Positions 1 to 9,638 of a DNA stretch of 64,000 nt are shown one piece after another. A program made the position numbers and the translations under genes. The notes below the pieces were generated by a model, which searched no databases, was not told where the DNA came from, and was given only the letters and a program-made list of their open reading frames with translations. The DNA is from a virus. The stretch lies in the IMG/VR virus record IMGVR_UViG_3300029955_000013, positions 1 through 64,000 of that record, one strand, 5' to 3'. How positions within the stretch are numbered: position 1 is the stretch's first letter; each line of letters opens with the position of its first letter.

Positions 1-1
1 G

Positions 2-757
2 TGTTACAAAGATCCAAACACGAATGCTCTCATCTCGCTTACGCAGACGACACAAATTCCAGTGCCGGTTAGCTGGACGTCCGCAAAAATAGGTGAAGCA
101 GCAGGCATAACAAACACATCTATGCCTAACTACGTATTCGAGGCCACATTAGTGGGCGACATAGTAACACTCGACCCTTCCACCAACTCCACCGGCACTG
201 AAGGCCAAATAGCCTACGGCCAGATAAACGGACTTGATGGTTCCCCAAACAGCGATAGTATTACGATATACGGCGGCTATTTTTACTACCACAGCGGCAC
301 CTGGAATAACGACGGTTTATACCCCGCCATATATTCGATCGGTGGATCACAGCCACTGCCATACATAACAAATTATACAAACCTCCCATACAACGTAAAA
401 GAAATATTAGTACAAATCGGCACATTCCAGGGCTTTGATAGCACCGGCTCGGCCAACCCAACCAACTTCGATGGGGACTCATTGGGTATAGCAGATAGGG
501 ATGTAACTTTGCCTTTTAACGTAAGTACACAGACCATAGACGACGGGGAGATGCTTGAAAAAGTATTGGTAGTAGACTCCAATAATCCAATTGTAAGCGT
601 AGGCACCACCAATGGCGGCTCGGACATTTACGACCCTGTCCAAATGACTGGAGGCCAGTTAATACTCGCTGGTGATGTATACTTTGCTAACAGCGCCACC
701 ATATATATAAATGGTGTAACCCCAAATACAAGTCTCGTTAAAATATTTAAAAGATAA
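2..757 (+). CDS. Virion/fibre-like protein, 3' part (start outside window)
   Basis: The reading frame is open from nucleotide 2 to the stop at 757, so the gene begins upstream of the window. The visible ~251 residues are rich in Gly, Thr, Asn, Ser and Ile with alternating polar/hydrophobic beta-type segments, as in phage fibre or adhesin proteins. I recognise no enzyme motif. It lies just upstream of three signal-peptide-bearing fibre-like genes, and a TATTTAAA box sits inside its last codons. Function is inferred from composition and context only. Confidence 0.6.
   Translation, partial: CYKDPNTNALISLTQTTQIPVPVSWTSAKIGEAAGITNTSMPNYVFEATLVGDIVTLDPSTNSTGTEGQIAYGQINGLDGSPNSDSITIYGGYFYYHSGTWNNDGLYPAIYSIGGSQPLPYITNYTNLPYNVKEILVQIGTFQGFDSTGSANPTNFDGDSLGIADRDVTLPFNVSTQTIDDGEMLEKVLVVDSNNPIVSVGTTNGGSDIYDPVQMTGGQLILAGDVYFANSATIYINGVTPNTSLVKIFKR
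744..751 (+). promoter_or_regulatory. TATTTAAA box before gene 761
   Basis: Exact TATTTAAA ending 9 nt before the ATG at 761, overlapping the end of the preceding CDS. One of a family of identical boxes in this window; a phage-specific (late-type) promoter element is inferred. Confidence 0.55.
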
Positions 758-760
758 ATT

Positions 761-3127
761 ATGAAAAAATTATTACTGTCATTATTAATTGCATTCTCTA
801 TAATAAAGGTCGGTGCACAGAACGTCGTGCAAGCCAATATTGTGAACGCAAAGCAGACATTGATCTTAAACAGTTTCAGCTTGAACGGTGTATTGGACGA
901 TTCTTCACTCGCTGGTAACAGCCATACGACCGTGCCTACAACGTATGCGATCTATAATTACATACATAACCACATGTCTGGTGGCGGTAGTGTGGATTGG
1001 AGTTCTATAACTGGCAAGCCTAACAATATAGTTGGCTACGGAATCACTGATGCTTACCCGTTGAGCGGAAACCCATCTAATTTCCTTACTTCAATAACAA
1101 GCAGCAACGTAACAACCGCATTGGGATTTACGCCATATAATGCTACAAACCCTTCTGGATATATAACTTCATCCGCGTTGTCTTCTTATGTGCCTACTAC
1201 AACGACGATAACAATAAACGGAATCACCTATGACTTAAGTACAAACAGGAGTTGGACAATCTCTGGTGGCGGGGGTGGAACAAACTACTTCACTAAGAGC
1301 GGTAATATAGTTTCGTTGGTGACGCCTGGCGATTCGCTCGTGGCAAATGGTTTTGCAAACATTGGTGGATTCGTCCACAACGGCTTATCAAATGGTTTAA
1401 ACTACAATTTCGTCGTCTTCAATGATGACACAGTAAACATTTCCGCAAACTCTATAGCCGCACTTGGGGCTACACACATAGCTACGCTTAATGCTGGAGA
1501 TAGCGTTTTTACGCTCGGCGGAAACTATATCCTTGGCAAGGGACAAACAGCTGACTACTTCGGTCAAATAAAATCAAGACTTGGATGGCTTGATTATTCA
1601 GGTGTTTTCCACGGTGTGTATGTTAGGGACAGTACAGAAACAGACGTTTACGGCGATACACATTTAAAGAACGATTTATACTTCGATGCTCAAACCTCAT
1701 TCATTAGCGGCACCTCGTTCATTAACGCGGTAGTTCCAGGCACCGCAATAAAAAACGTCCTCAATGTGACGAGTTTGATAAATCAAAGCAGTTTTTTTAT
1801 TGGCGATGATGCTGCTAACGGTACTGTAGAAATGGGTAACTATAGTTCTACAGGTGTAGAACTCTTTAAAACACACGGTGGCAGTACACCTTATATATCA
1901 TTTAATAATAGTGGGTTTAGTATTTTCCCAAATGGAACAACTTATTTTCAAAATGGCAATAATGGACTTGGTATCTCTTCAAGTCAAGAGAATTTTACTA
2001 ACCACTATGGAACTCAAATATTTTCATGGTCAGAAGGTGCATCAACACCAAGTGTAAATCTACAAGCCAACGGAACTATATTATTTAACACTCCTGGGTC
2101 GGCTGGGAATAAAAATGATTTGATTAATCAATCAGGTTTCGCATTCACTTCTGGTGATTTTGGTTTCGCATTCGTGCCAAGCTCAACGACTGCTTATATG
2201 GGTTCGTTTCTATCGAAAACTAAAGGCGTGTCCTTCCCGCAATTAGGCCAAACCGCTCAAACCAATTTGGGAGATCTTTTCCTTACTACTTCTGGTCATG
2301 CAACAGCCGGATTTGGTGCTGGCGGATATGGCACATGGTTTAATACGGTAGATTATGTTGACAGCGCTTCATCAAGAAGGATGTACTTGTTACAATACGC
2401 ATATAGCCGTCTAAACGGCTTATACGATTTAAGGAATATTTTTGCGAGATATTCAATTGAGAGCTACAACCAGGTAGGAAGCGTAATGACCAGTTCTGTA
2501 GACAATATAAATATTTCTGATACGCTTACAATATCTCCGCTCGAGGGTAGCACATTCTATGGAAATCTATCTCAAGCAACGACTTATATTTATTTTAACA
2601 GAGGTGGAAACACAACTTTATTACAGGGGAATAAAATAAAATTTGTATTAACTAATACTTATGCTCCGGCAAGCGTTCCGACCGCCACCCAAGTTAATTT
2701 TCCTACCACATGGAGATGGGACGGGCGTAAACCTACGGCCGTTGCACCAGGCAGGGAGATAATGTTGGAAGTAACCACCAATGACACGGCCGCGGCCGCT
2801 ATTGTATATGCTCATTGGATCGATGATAGCAGCCAGACTATCATGGGTGGCATAATAAACAAAACAATATTCACTCCAACAACAGGCAGTACCATAACGG
2901 CTTTAAACAGGTATCTTAACTTAATAAGCCCTACAGGAGCGCTCGCCACCTTAACCATAAACCTTCCACTGTCACCATTGGATGGTGACGAAGTTAAATT
3001 CAAGTTTACACAAAGCATAGCAAGCTTGAGCTTTTCTGGCGCAACCGTTAAAGGCGCCCTAACAACCGCTTCGCAAGGACAAGAAATAACGCTTACCTGG
3101 GATGCGGGTACATCTTCTTACTATTAA
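761..3127 (+). CDS. Signal-peptide-bearing tail-fibre/adhesin-like protein
   Basis: 788 residues. The N-terminus is a textbook Sec signal peptide: K-K at positions 2-3, a Leu/Ile/Ala core and a cleavage-like G-A-Q end near residue 20, the Bacteroidota style. The rest is Gly/Thr/Ser/Asn-rich and includes fibre signatures such as GYGITDAYPLSGNPS and TTALGFTPYN around residues 95-130. The first ~130 residues are nearly the same as in gene 5119, so the two share a duplicated N-terminal module. The C-terminal part looks like beta-structured fibre tip. It could be a virion fibre or a truly secreted adhesin; the signal peptide is hard to reconcile with cytoplasmic virion assembly. Confidence 0.7.
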   Translation: MKKLLLSLLIAFSIIKVGAQNVVQANIVNAKQTLILNSFSLNGVLDDSSLAGNSHTTVPTTYAIYNYIHNHMSGGGSVDWSSITGKPNNIVGYGITDAYPLSGNPSNFLTSITSSNVTTALGFTPYNATNPSGYITSSALSSYVPTTTTITINGITYDLSTNRSWTISGGGGGTNYFTKSGNIVSLVTPGDSLVANGFANIGGFVHNGLSNGLNYNFVVFNDDTVNISANSIAALGATHIATLNAGDSVFTLGGNYILGKGQTADYFGQIKSRLGWLDYSGVFHGVYVRDSTETDVYGDTHLKNDLYFDAQTSFISGTSFINAVVPGTAIKNVLNVTSLINQSSFFIGDDAANGTVEMGNYSSTGVELFKTHGGSTPYISFNNSGFSIFPNGTTYFQNGNNGLGISSSQENFTNHYGTQIFSWSEGASTPSVNLQANGTILFNTPGSAGNKNDLINQSGFAFTSGDFGFAFVPSSTTAYMGSFLSKTKGVSFPQLGQTAQTNLGDLFLTTSGHATAGFGAGGYGTWFNTVDYVDSASSRRMYLLQYAYSRLNGLYDLRNIFARYSIESYNQVGSVMTSSVDNINISDTLTISPLEGSTFYGNLSQATTYIYFNRGGNTTLLQGNKIKFVLTNTYAPASVPTATQVNFPTTWRWDGRKPTAVAPGREIMLEVTTNDTAAAAIVYAHWIDDSSQTIMGGIINKTIFTPTTGSTITALNRYLNLISPTGALATLTINLPLSPLDGDEVKFKFTQSIASLSFSGATVKGALTTASQGQEITLTWDAGTSSYY

Positions 3128-3137
3128 TAATTAATTT

Positions 3138-5114
3138 ATGAAAAAAATAATTTCATTTTTAGTCATAGCTATGGTGTTTTTTAAAGCTAACAGCCAAGCA
3201 ATAATAGACACATTTCCGGCCGCAGTAGGCTCAACTAAACAGTTCACAATATCTTCTAACATACAAGGTGTGATGACCAATGGGGACCCGTACGTTGTTG
3301 GTTTTAATGTCAATTATCCAGAACCTTCAAAGCCGATTGAGGTAGTAAGGATAGATATTCTAACACAACAAGTCGTAACCAAGAGGATAGACAGCTCACA
3401 GTATTACGCTGGACAGCTTTGGGCCTCTACTTACGATTCAACTGGCACCGTCTATATATCGGCAATTTACGGGCCAGGCGCTGGACACGTTTACAGACTT
3501 GACTTGAAGGACCCAGATACCATAGGCCTTCATGACCTTGGCGCACCATTTTCAGGCACTACTGTATACTCAATGGCATTAGGCAGGGATGGCAAAATAT
3601 ATATGGGCGAGGAAGGAGATAGCAAGCCTGGCTTTTACGATCCGGTTACAAAAACATTTACAACTTATTCGACAATAAACTATCTCGAAAACTACATCCT
3701 ATCGGTAACAGGAGATACCGATTGGGTTTATTCTCAAGTCGGACAGACCGATAGCATTTTTCTATATGCGACAAGGAAATCTGATGGCGTGCATTTCGAG
3801 CTGTCAAGTAATCCTGTATCAACTCGTTACAACCTAACGACAGAAAAGGGGTATTGTATGGTACAACAAGACTATGCCGGCGGTGGACTTCCAGCCGGTT
3901 TTTACTATTTGTATGGAGGCGCAATGCACACAACGCAACCACCATGGACGGTAGGGGATCCAACCGCAGGCGATCAAATAAACTATTATGAAATATACAA
4001 CACACCGGTCGCCGGATATTATTATAACACATCAATATATGACCCTATAACGAACTATGTCTTTATGACCCACGGTTTCGGCACCGGATCGGCAACGATA
4101 GATAGTGTAGTTGTACCTGCAGATAGTTTACTGCTGACCATCAGCGGCCCGATATTCACAATTGACGACACGACCATATATTATAAAGCGAACATACAAT
4201 ACGGCCCGGAATACAGCTACAATATATACACCGGCGTTGTACACCCTCTCGGTAACACACCTACCAATTTGTACTCCGCGTTAATAGACAACAGACCAGG
4301 ACACAAAGGCGTGTACCTCGGAGGCTACCCGTCTGGCGCCGTCATGTATTACGATTTCACACAGCCATGGACGACGGACAAACTAATTCAAGCACAGGTC
4401 GTCCCGTTAACCACATCGAGCAACCCGAGCCTAATAACTTACTTCAAGACGTCGAGTACTCCGCCGGCTGGTTTCCACCACACGTACACCTTGAATTATG
4501 ATTACAGCGACACCATTATAGTCGCCACCGGAGAAGTGATAAGGATAGCTAACACAATCGGTCTCGGCTGTTATAACGTAAATCAAAACCTCGCTCTCGG
4601 CATAGATTATACTATTAGGCCAAACTTGTTGTATGACGGAGGCCTCGCCTCATATAAAAAGTGGACACTGATGACATCAGGGTCCGCCGACACCACGGTT
4701 GAGAAACCTTTTATATTTTTCTATAATGCCCAAAACAACACGATAGAAGACAGCATAAACATACCTGGCTTTACAGACTATGGCAACATATTCGTCGTTG
4801 GCGATAACCTATATGGAATCAACTCGACTAAGGAATATAAGATGAATCTATTGACGAGAAAAATAATTGACACCGTGTCATACCAAAATCAATCTGGCTA
4901 TTACATACTTTCCGATGGCAGACTTCTCGGCTCAGGTATCCCGAGATCATTCTACCCTTATCAGGCAACTTTCCAAGATATAAGCATAGGTTACGAACAC
5001 AATGGGATAATATACGGCGTTAACTCTGTAGGCCAACTGGTAAGAGTTAGAAACTATATCAAAAAGAACAATACAAATTCGGCTATAGGAAGATACTTGT
5101 ATTTAAAAAAATAA
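3138..5114 (+). CDS. Secreted beta-propeller-like protein
   Basis: 658 residues starting with a Sec signal peptide (K-K, hydrophobic core, N-S-Q end near residue 20). The body has repeating units with patterns such as Y-x-L/D-D-x-x-T and G-x-D-G-K-I-Y-M-G-E (around residue 150), typical of WD40/NHL-like propeller blades that end in aromatic beta strands. The C-terminus 'NSVGQLVRV' also fits a blade. Start chosen at the first Met of the signal peptide, 11 nt after the preceding stop. It sits between two fibre-like genes that also carry signal peptides. Carbohydrate or receptor binding is plausible but not shown. Confidence 0.6.
   Translation: MKKIISFLVIAMVFFKANSQAIIDTFPAAVGSTKQFTISSNIQGVMTNGDPYVVGFNVNYPEPSKPIEVVRIDILTQQVVTKRIDSSQYYAGQLWASTYDSTGTVYISAIYGPGAGHVYRLDLKDPDTIGLHDLGAPFSGTTVYSMALGRDGKIYMGEEGDSKPGFYDPVTKTFTTYSTINYLENYILSVTGDTDWVYSQVGQTDSIFLYATRKSDGVHFELSSNPVSTRYNLTTEKGYCMVQQDYAGGGLPAGFYYLYGGAMHTTQPPWTVGDPTAGDQINYYEIYNTPVAGYYYNTSIYDPITNYVFMTHGFGTGSATIDSVVVPADSLLLTISGPIFTIDDTTIYYKANIQYGPEYSYNIYTGVVHPLGNTPTNLYSALIDNRPGHKGVYLGGYPSGAVMYYDFTQPWTTDKLIQAQVVPLTTSSNPSLITYFKTSSTPPAGFHHTYTLNYDYSDTIIVATGEVIRIANTIGLGCYNVNQNLALGIDYTIRPNLLYDGGLASYKKWTLMTSGSADTTVEKPFIFFYNAQNNTIEDSINIPGFTDYGNIFVVGDNLYGINSTKEYKMNLLTRKIIDTVSYQNQSGYYILSDGRLLGSGIPRSFYPYQATFQDISIGYEHNGIIYGVNSVGQLVRVRNYIKKNNTNSAIGRYLYLKK
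5100..5107 (+). promoter_or_regulatory. TATTTAAA box before gene 5119
   Basis: Exact TATTTAAA, 11 nt upstream of the ATG at 5119 and overlapping the last codons of the preceding gene. Confidence 0.55.
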
Positions 5115-5118
5115 ATTA

Positions 5119-8070
5119 ATGAAAAAATTATTACTGTCATTATTAATTGCATTCTCTATAATAAAAGTTGGTGCACAGAACGTCGTACAAGGTAATATTG
5201 TGAACGCGAAGCAAACACTGATCATAAACGGTTTCAGCTTGAGCGGCGTGCTGGACGATTCCTCGCTCGCTGGTAATGATCATACGACCGTGCCTACGTC
5301 TTACGCTATATACAATTACATACATAACCACATGTCTGGTGGCTCTACTGCGTGGAGCGCGATAACAGGCAAGCCAACGACACTTTCGGGTTATGGTATT
5401 ACAGATGCTTACCCGTTGAGCGGTAACCCGTCTAATTTCCTTACAGGTATTACCAGCAGCAATGTAACCACTGCTTTGGGTTATACGCCTTACAATTCAA
5501 CAAACCCAAGCGGTTATACAACACAATCAAATAACGATGCCCGTTACCCGCAATTGTCGGGTAGCTATACAAACCCAAGTTGGATTACTACATTTTCTTG
5601 GAGCAAAATTACAGGCACACCAACTACCTTAAGCGGGTACGGTATAACGGATGCCACATTGCAGGCAATAACAGGTGTTAGCGGCACAACAACAAACAGC
5701 ATAACAGCCAACGGACTTGTTACAACAGGGGTGTTTGGGCAGATAGCAGGCGCAAATAACTTTTTTGTTTACCCCAACCCAACCCCTTTAAGCACAGCCA
5801 CTACAATGTATTGGCCAAGCAAGCCCGGTGATACCTTGGCGGTAAAAAGCGATGTAACCAATGCGGTAAATACCGCCGTGCCAAGCCAAACTGGCAACAG
5901 TGGAAAGTTTTTAACCACTAACGGTACGGCCACCAGTTGGGCAGCGGCAAGCGGTGGCGGCAGTGCGGCAGCGCATGGCTTGGGTACTATATTCGCTACC
6001 AACACTTGGGTTAATACTACAAATTGGACTGCCAACGGTGCCACGCCAACTATAAGCGGCGGCAAATTGGTTGTTACGTACAGCAGTGGCAATTTGCCAA
6101 GCGCGGATTATAATTATTATTCCATGCTGGAAAAATGGAATTTCTTTGCAAGAATAATAGCAACCAACACAAGCGCAAAAATTGGGATTGGCATACACAG
6201 CACGAACGTGTATGAAGGGTTTTCATTGTATGCGCAAGTGGATGCCTCAACGGGTTACCTTACCTTGACCTCAACAGACCTGTCCGGCGGCACATATACA
6301 CCAAGCGTGCAGGCAACAAGTGCAGGACATCTGACTATTAGCACAAACGACAAGATTGTTATTGATTTGGAACGGGATATTGACAGCATATATTGTTACG
6401 CGCTTGATGCCACAACGGCAGCAGGTTGGGTTAAATGCGCATTCGCTTATAACACAAACGGAACTAACCAAGGAACACCTAACACTGGGCGTTTTGGCTT
6501 TGTTGCCAATACAGGAGCTTTTACGGTAGACAGCATGGGCATATCAAGCAACGAACTGATCGGGGCAAATATGTATGTTACATGCGACAGCAAGGGTACA
6601 TACGTAGCCAATGGTTTTAACAGCAGGTGGCCGCAAAAGTTAGCAAACTTCTTTTACCCCTCCGTAGTGGCCATAGGCGGCAGCGAAGGGGTAAGAGACG
6701 TGGTAAACAGGCTTCCCGAAATTATTTCTTTGGCACCAAAATACGTATTGCTGTGTATAGGTAGGAATGACGTTGCATATTCTTATTCAAACTTGTATAC
6801 AGATTATGGCACCATTGTAAGTACGCTCACTGCTGCTGGCATTACCGTGGTGAATATGAACCAAATTTGGGAAAATTACGGAATATCACTATCCACTTTG
6901 TCAAACTGGATTTCTACAAATTACCCAACCTCCTACATTGACACATACACGCCTACGCAGCAGCTTGGTGTCACAGGCAACTGGAGTGACCAAATACACC
7001 CCATACAGAGTGAGCATGATATTGTTTACAACACGGTAATACAGTCAAGAAAAATACCTACCACATCTGACTTTCGTTCAATGGTAAGGATGAACGTGCC
7101 GCCAACGGTTTTAAAGCTTGATAATTTTGGCGCGAACCAGTTTATAGGCGGCAGTGGAAACGACACAAGTACACAAGGAGCAACAGATAATTATGCGTGG
7201 GGACCTGGTGCATTAAGCGGCATATCTTCGGGACTGCATAATTATGCATGGGGTACCGGTGCCGGTAAAAGCGAAAATACCGGCAACTCAAATATATACA
7301 TAGGCAATTTTGCGGGGTGGCAAAATGAAGGTTCTACATATAGTATTTTTTTAGGGGACCACGCTGGGCAAAATGCACTATATCCCCCAACATATACCGC
7401 AACTGATAATTTGTTTTTAGGGAACTACTCCGGTACAAGTATAACCTCAAACGGTAGTCATAATATATTCTTAGGAAACAAGGCTGGGTTTCAAACTTCA
7501 ACCGTAAACAGTAGCCTAATAATTGGCGGCGGCCTTGACGGCTCTTCAAACCCTAATGATTTAGTTTACGGCTCTTTCAATACGGGGCAGATGAGGATAG
7601 GGTTAAACCCGGCAAATAGTACCGCGTTTTCCGCTGGCGCAACATTAGAGGTTATGGGCGGCATAAAAATTGGCGGCAACACGGTTGGCGGCACTTCCGA
7701 AGGCACGTTTTTTTATGATAACACAAAGCATACTCCTTATTGGTACAATGGAAGCAATAACACTTCTAATGTTTTAGCTAAGAGCATACTTACACCAGCA
7801 GCGGCAAGTACTGCCGTTTGTTACCCGAACACATTTACTATACTTAACCCTGCATCTTCTTTATCAAGCATGACAATGCAATTATTTACAGGCTCTTACG
7901 CAAAGGATAATGACGTTGTTGAATTTGTTGCAGAGAATACTATTAGCGGAGTGTCCTATTACGTTGCCGGGGGGAGCGGAGGCAACTTATGCGTAAATTG
8001 CCCTACAACTTTTGTTACCGGTGTCCATTACAAGATAGTGTACAATGTTGCTGACGGAAACTGGTATTAA
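5119..8070 (+). CDS. Fibre/adhesin with embedded SGNH (GDSL-like) esterase domain
   Basis: 983 residues. N-terminal signal peptide and ~130-residue fibre module nearly identical to gene 761. The centre (about residues 485-650) shows SGNH hydrolase blocks: C-D-S-K with nucleophile Ser491, a following G-G, G-R-N-D with oxyanion Asn550, and D-Q-I-H giving Asp624 and His627. The family hydrolyses O-acetyl or other esters, here probably on host surface glycans. Residues ~690-810 contain repeats such as NIYIGNFAG and NIFLGNKAG, like YadA-head trimeric beta-roll repeats. Block I has Cys instead of the usual Gly before D-S. Most likely a depolymerase/deacetylase fibre. The esterase call rests on motif order; substrate is unknown. 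Confidence 0.72.
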   Translation: MKKLLLSLLIAFSIIKVGAQNVVQGNIVNAKQTLIINGFSLSGVLDDSSLAGNDHTTVPTSYAIYNYIHNHMSGGSTAWSAITGKPTTLSGYGITDAYPLSGNPSNFLTGITSSNVTTALGYTPYNSTNPSGYTTQSNNDARYPQLSGSYTNPSWITTFSWSKITGTPTTLSGYGITDATLQAITGVSGTTTNSITANGLVTTGVFGQIAGANNFFVYPNPTPLSTATTMYWPSKPGDTLAVKSDVTNAVNTAVPSQTGNSGKFLTTNGTATSWAAASGGGSAAAHGLGTIFATNTWVNTTNWTANGATPTISGGKLVVTYSSGNLPSADYNYYSMLEKWNFFARIIATNTSAKIGIGIHSTNVYEGFSLYAQVDASTGYLTLTSTDLSGGTYTPSVQATSAGHLTISTNDKIVIDLERDIDSIYCYALDATTAAGWVKCAFAYNTNGTNQGTPNTGRFGFVANTGAFTVDSMGISSNELIGANMYVTCDSKGTYVANGFNSRWPQKLANFFYPSVVAIGGSEGVRDVVNRLPEIISLAPKYVLLCIGRNDVAYSYSNLYTDYGTIVSTLTAAGITVVNMNQIWENYGISLSTLSNWISTNYPTSYIDTYTPTQQLGVTGNWSDQIHPIQSEHDIVYNTVIQSRKIPTTSDFRSMVRMNVPPTVLKLDNFGANQFIGGSGNDTSTQGATDNYAWGPGALSGISSGLHNYAWGTGAGKSENTGNSNIYIGNFAGWQNEGSTYSIFLGDHAGQNALYPPTYTATDNLFLGNYSGTSITSNGSHNIFLGNKAGFQTSTVNSSLIIGGGLDGSSNPNDLVYGSFNTGQMRIGLNPANSTAFSAGATLEVMGGIKIGGNTVGGTSEGTFFYDNTKHTPYWYNGSNNTSNVLAKSILTPAAASTAVCYPNTFTILNPASSLSSMTMQLFTGSYAKDNDVVEFVAENTISGVSYYVAGGSGGNLCVNCPTTFVTGVHYKIVYNVADGNWY

Positions 8071-8074
8071 TCAA

Positions 8075-8082
8075 TATTTAAA
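8075..8082 (+). promoter_or_regulatory. TATTTAAA box before gene 8095
   Basis: Exact TATTTAAA in the intergenic gap, 12 nt before the ATG. Confidence 0.6.
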
Positions 8083-8094
8083 ACTAAAAAATAA

Positions 8095-9549
8095 ATGCAA
8101 AACAATATAATCCTGCTGGAAAAAACAACGGGCAAAAAAGTGATCCTGATCAAAGAAGATGAGCCTGTGCTTTCAGCAAGGAGGCTCGGCGCTAAACAAG
8201 CCCTTATAAAAAAAGGATTCGACGACCTTAGCGAGAGCCAATACGCTGTTCTATACATCATAAACAAATTCGGCAGGAGCTCGTTACCCAAGCCTTACAA
8301 CTCTCTCGGACGCGGACAGATCGCAAGAGAGGCCGGCATAAAGGGAAGCACTTTCGCCTTGAACGGGCAGAAGATGAAGGCCTACCTGAACGGCGACCTC
8401 GAAGCCGGCGACGGTTGGCCAAAAGGAACCGAGTTCATCGAAAAGGTCAAAGGCATGAGCGCGGCGCAACTGAGCAACCTTGCCTTACAAGCTTTCGTTA
8501 ACAACCAGAACAAGGCCGAGGTGAATAAGACTAACGACCAGATAGGAAACAAGCGCAGCCTGAAATTACTCACACCTGACGAAAGGGCAAGGGTGGATGC
8601 AAAGCGCGCGGAAATGGGCAAGGAACCAATCAACTGGGAAAAGGTTATGATGGGCGAATCAAAAAAAAAGAAACGCCATAACTACTCAGGCATAGGCTTC
8701 ATAAACGGCGTCAGAATGGGCGATTGTGGAGACTGCGGCGCGAAACAGGTCAACATATCGTCTCACGACTGCGACGAGAGTGAAGGCGCACCAGAAGCAG
8801 ATTCAGCTCCCGCAGCTTTATCTGAGGGCTCCATCAAGAACCCGAACATTTCCAACTCCGGGCTGACAAACTATCTCGCTGTTGCAAAGGCTGGCCAGAG
8901 AAACGGGCACGTAAAGAACATAATGGACGGCACCGCATACAAAGGCGAAGACCCTTACTTCACCATCGAAAAGAACGACGGCACGTATGACATGGTTGAG
9001 CTTGACCGTGGCAACGGAGCGATCGCTGTGTTTTACGACATCGAAGGAGCAATAGGCGGCAAGGACCACGACATCATGTCGATCGATGAGTTCAAGAGGT
9101 ACGTCTCTAAACTTCCAAAACAAACAGCCGCTCCAATTATGGAAGACGTTGATTTACACCAGTCTGATGAATATCCAACACTTGATAATTATTTGAAAAT
9201 AGCAATAGCTGGTTACCACAATGGCCACATTACTAACTTAGACGATTCGTCAAATTACAATGATGGCCAACACTTCTCGATGACAAAATTAAATGGTAAA
9301 ATCGACGTTGTTGAAATGGATCCAACAAGTGATACTGGGAACGCCTTGTTGCACAAAGATGTAAAGGGAAACAATTTTGAACACGATTCAACGTGGGTAG
9401 ATCAAACAAAATTCAAACAGTATGTCGCATCTCTACCAAAAGGACCGTCTCTAAAAGAAAGAACGCCATGGATGAATGGACAAAAAAATATAGAAGAAAA
9501 CACGAAAGATGAGAGAAAAGTAGAGGGCAAGAGGAACCACAACGTGTAA
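8095..9549 (+). CDS. Unknown protein with a duplicated ~90-residue module
   Basis: 484 residues, not recognised. The N-terminal third is Lys-rich and helical. A short Cys cluster (C-G-D-C-G, then a further Cys near an S-H-D-C) around residues 208-226 could bind metal. The C-terminal half holds two tandem copies of a ~90-residue domain, each starting L-x-N-Y-L-x-x-A and ending F-K-x-Y-V-(S/A)-x-L-P-K, separated by a ~15-residue acidic linker. Both contain an N/R-N-G-H motif and a D-x-V-E-(L/M)-D strand. The charged tail suggests a cytosolic or scaffold-like role. Its position between fibres and tail tube suggests a virion or assembly role; no function is assigned. Confidence 0.6.
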   Translation: MQNNIILLEKTTGKKVILIKEDEPVLSARRLGAKQALIKKGFDDLSESQYAVLYIINKFGRSSLPKPYNSLGRGQIAREAGIKGSTFALNGQKMKAYLNGDLEAGDGWPKGTEFIEKVKGMSAAQLSNLALQAFVNNQNKAEVNKTNDQIGNKRSLKLLTPDERARVDAKRAEMGKEPINWEKVMMGESKKKKRHNYSGIGFINGVRMGDCGDCGAKQVNISSHDCDESEGAPEADSAPAALSEGSIKNPNISNSGLTNYLAVAKAGQRNGHVKNIMDGTAYKGEDPYFTIEKNDGTYDMVELDRGNGAIAVFYDIEGAIGGKDHDIMSIDEFKRYVSKLPKQTAAPIMEDVDLHQSDEYPTLDNYLKIAIAGYHNGHITNLDDSSNYNDGQHFSMTKLNGKIDVVEMDPTSDTGNALLHKDVKGNNFEHDSTWVDQTKFKQYVASLPKGPSLKERTPWMNGQKNIEENTKDERKVEGKRNHNV

Positions 9550-9585
9550 TTCAATTTTGTATATTAAAAACAAAACAATATACAA

Positions 9586-9593
9586 TATTTAAA
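9586..9593 (+). promoter_or_regulatory. TATTTAAA box and leader of the tail tube gene
   Basis: Exact TATTTAAA 45 nt before the ATG at 9639, further than usual. The leader in between holds a three-codon ORF (ATG GAT TAT TAA at 9600) inside a short inverted repeat. A leader that affects expression of an abundant tube protein is possible. Confidence 0.5.
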
Positions 9594-9638
9594 AATTAAA
9601 TGGATTATTAATCATCCAAAAAAATTAAAACTTAAAAA

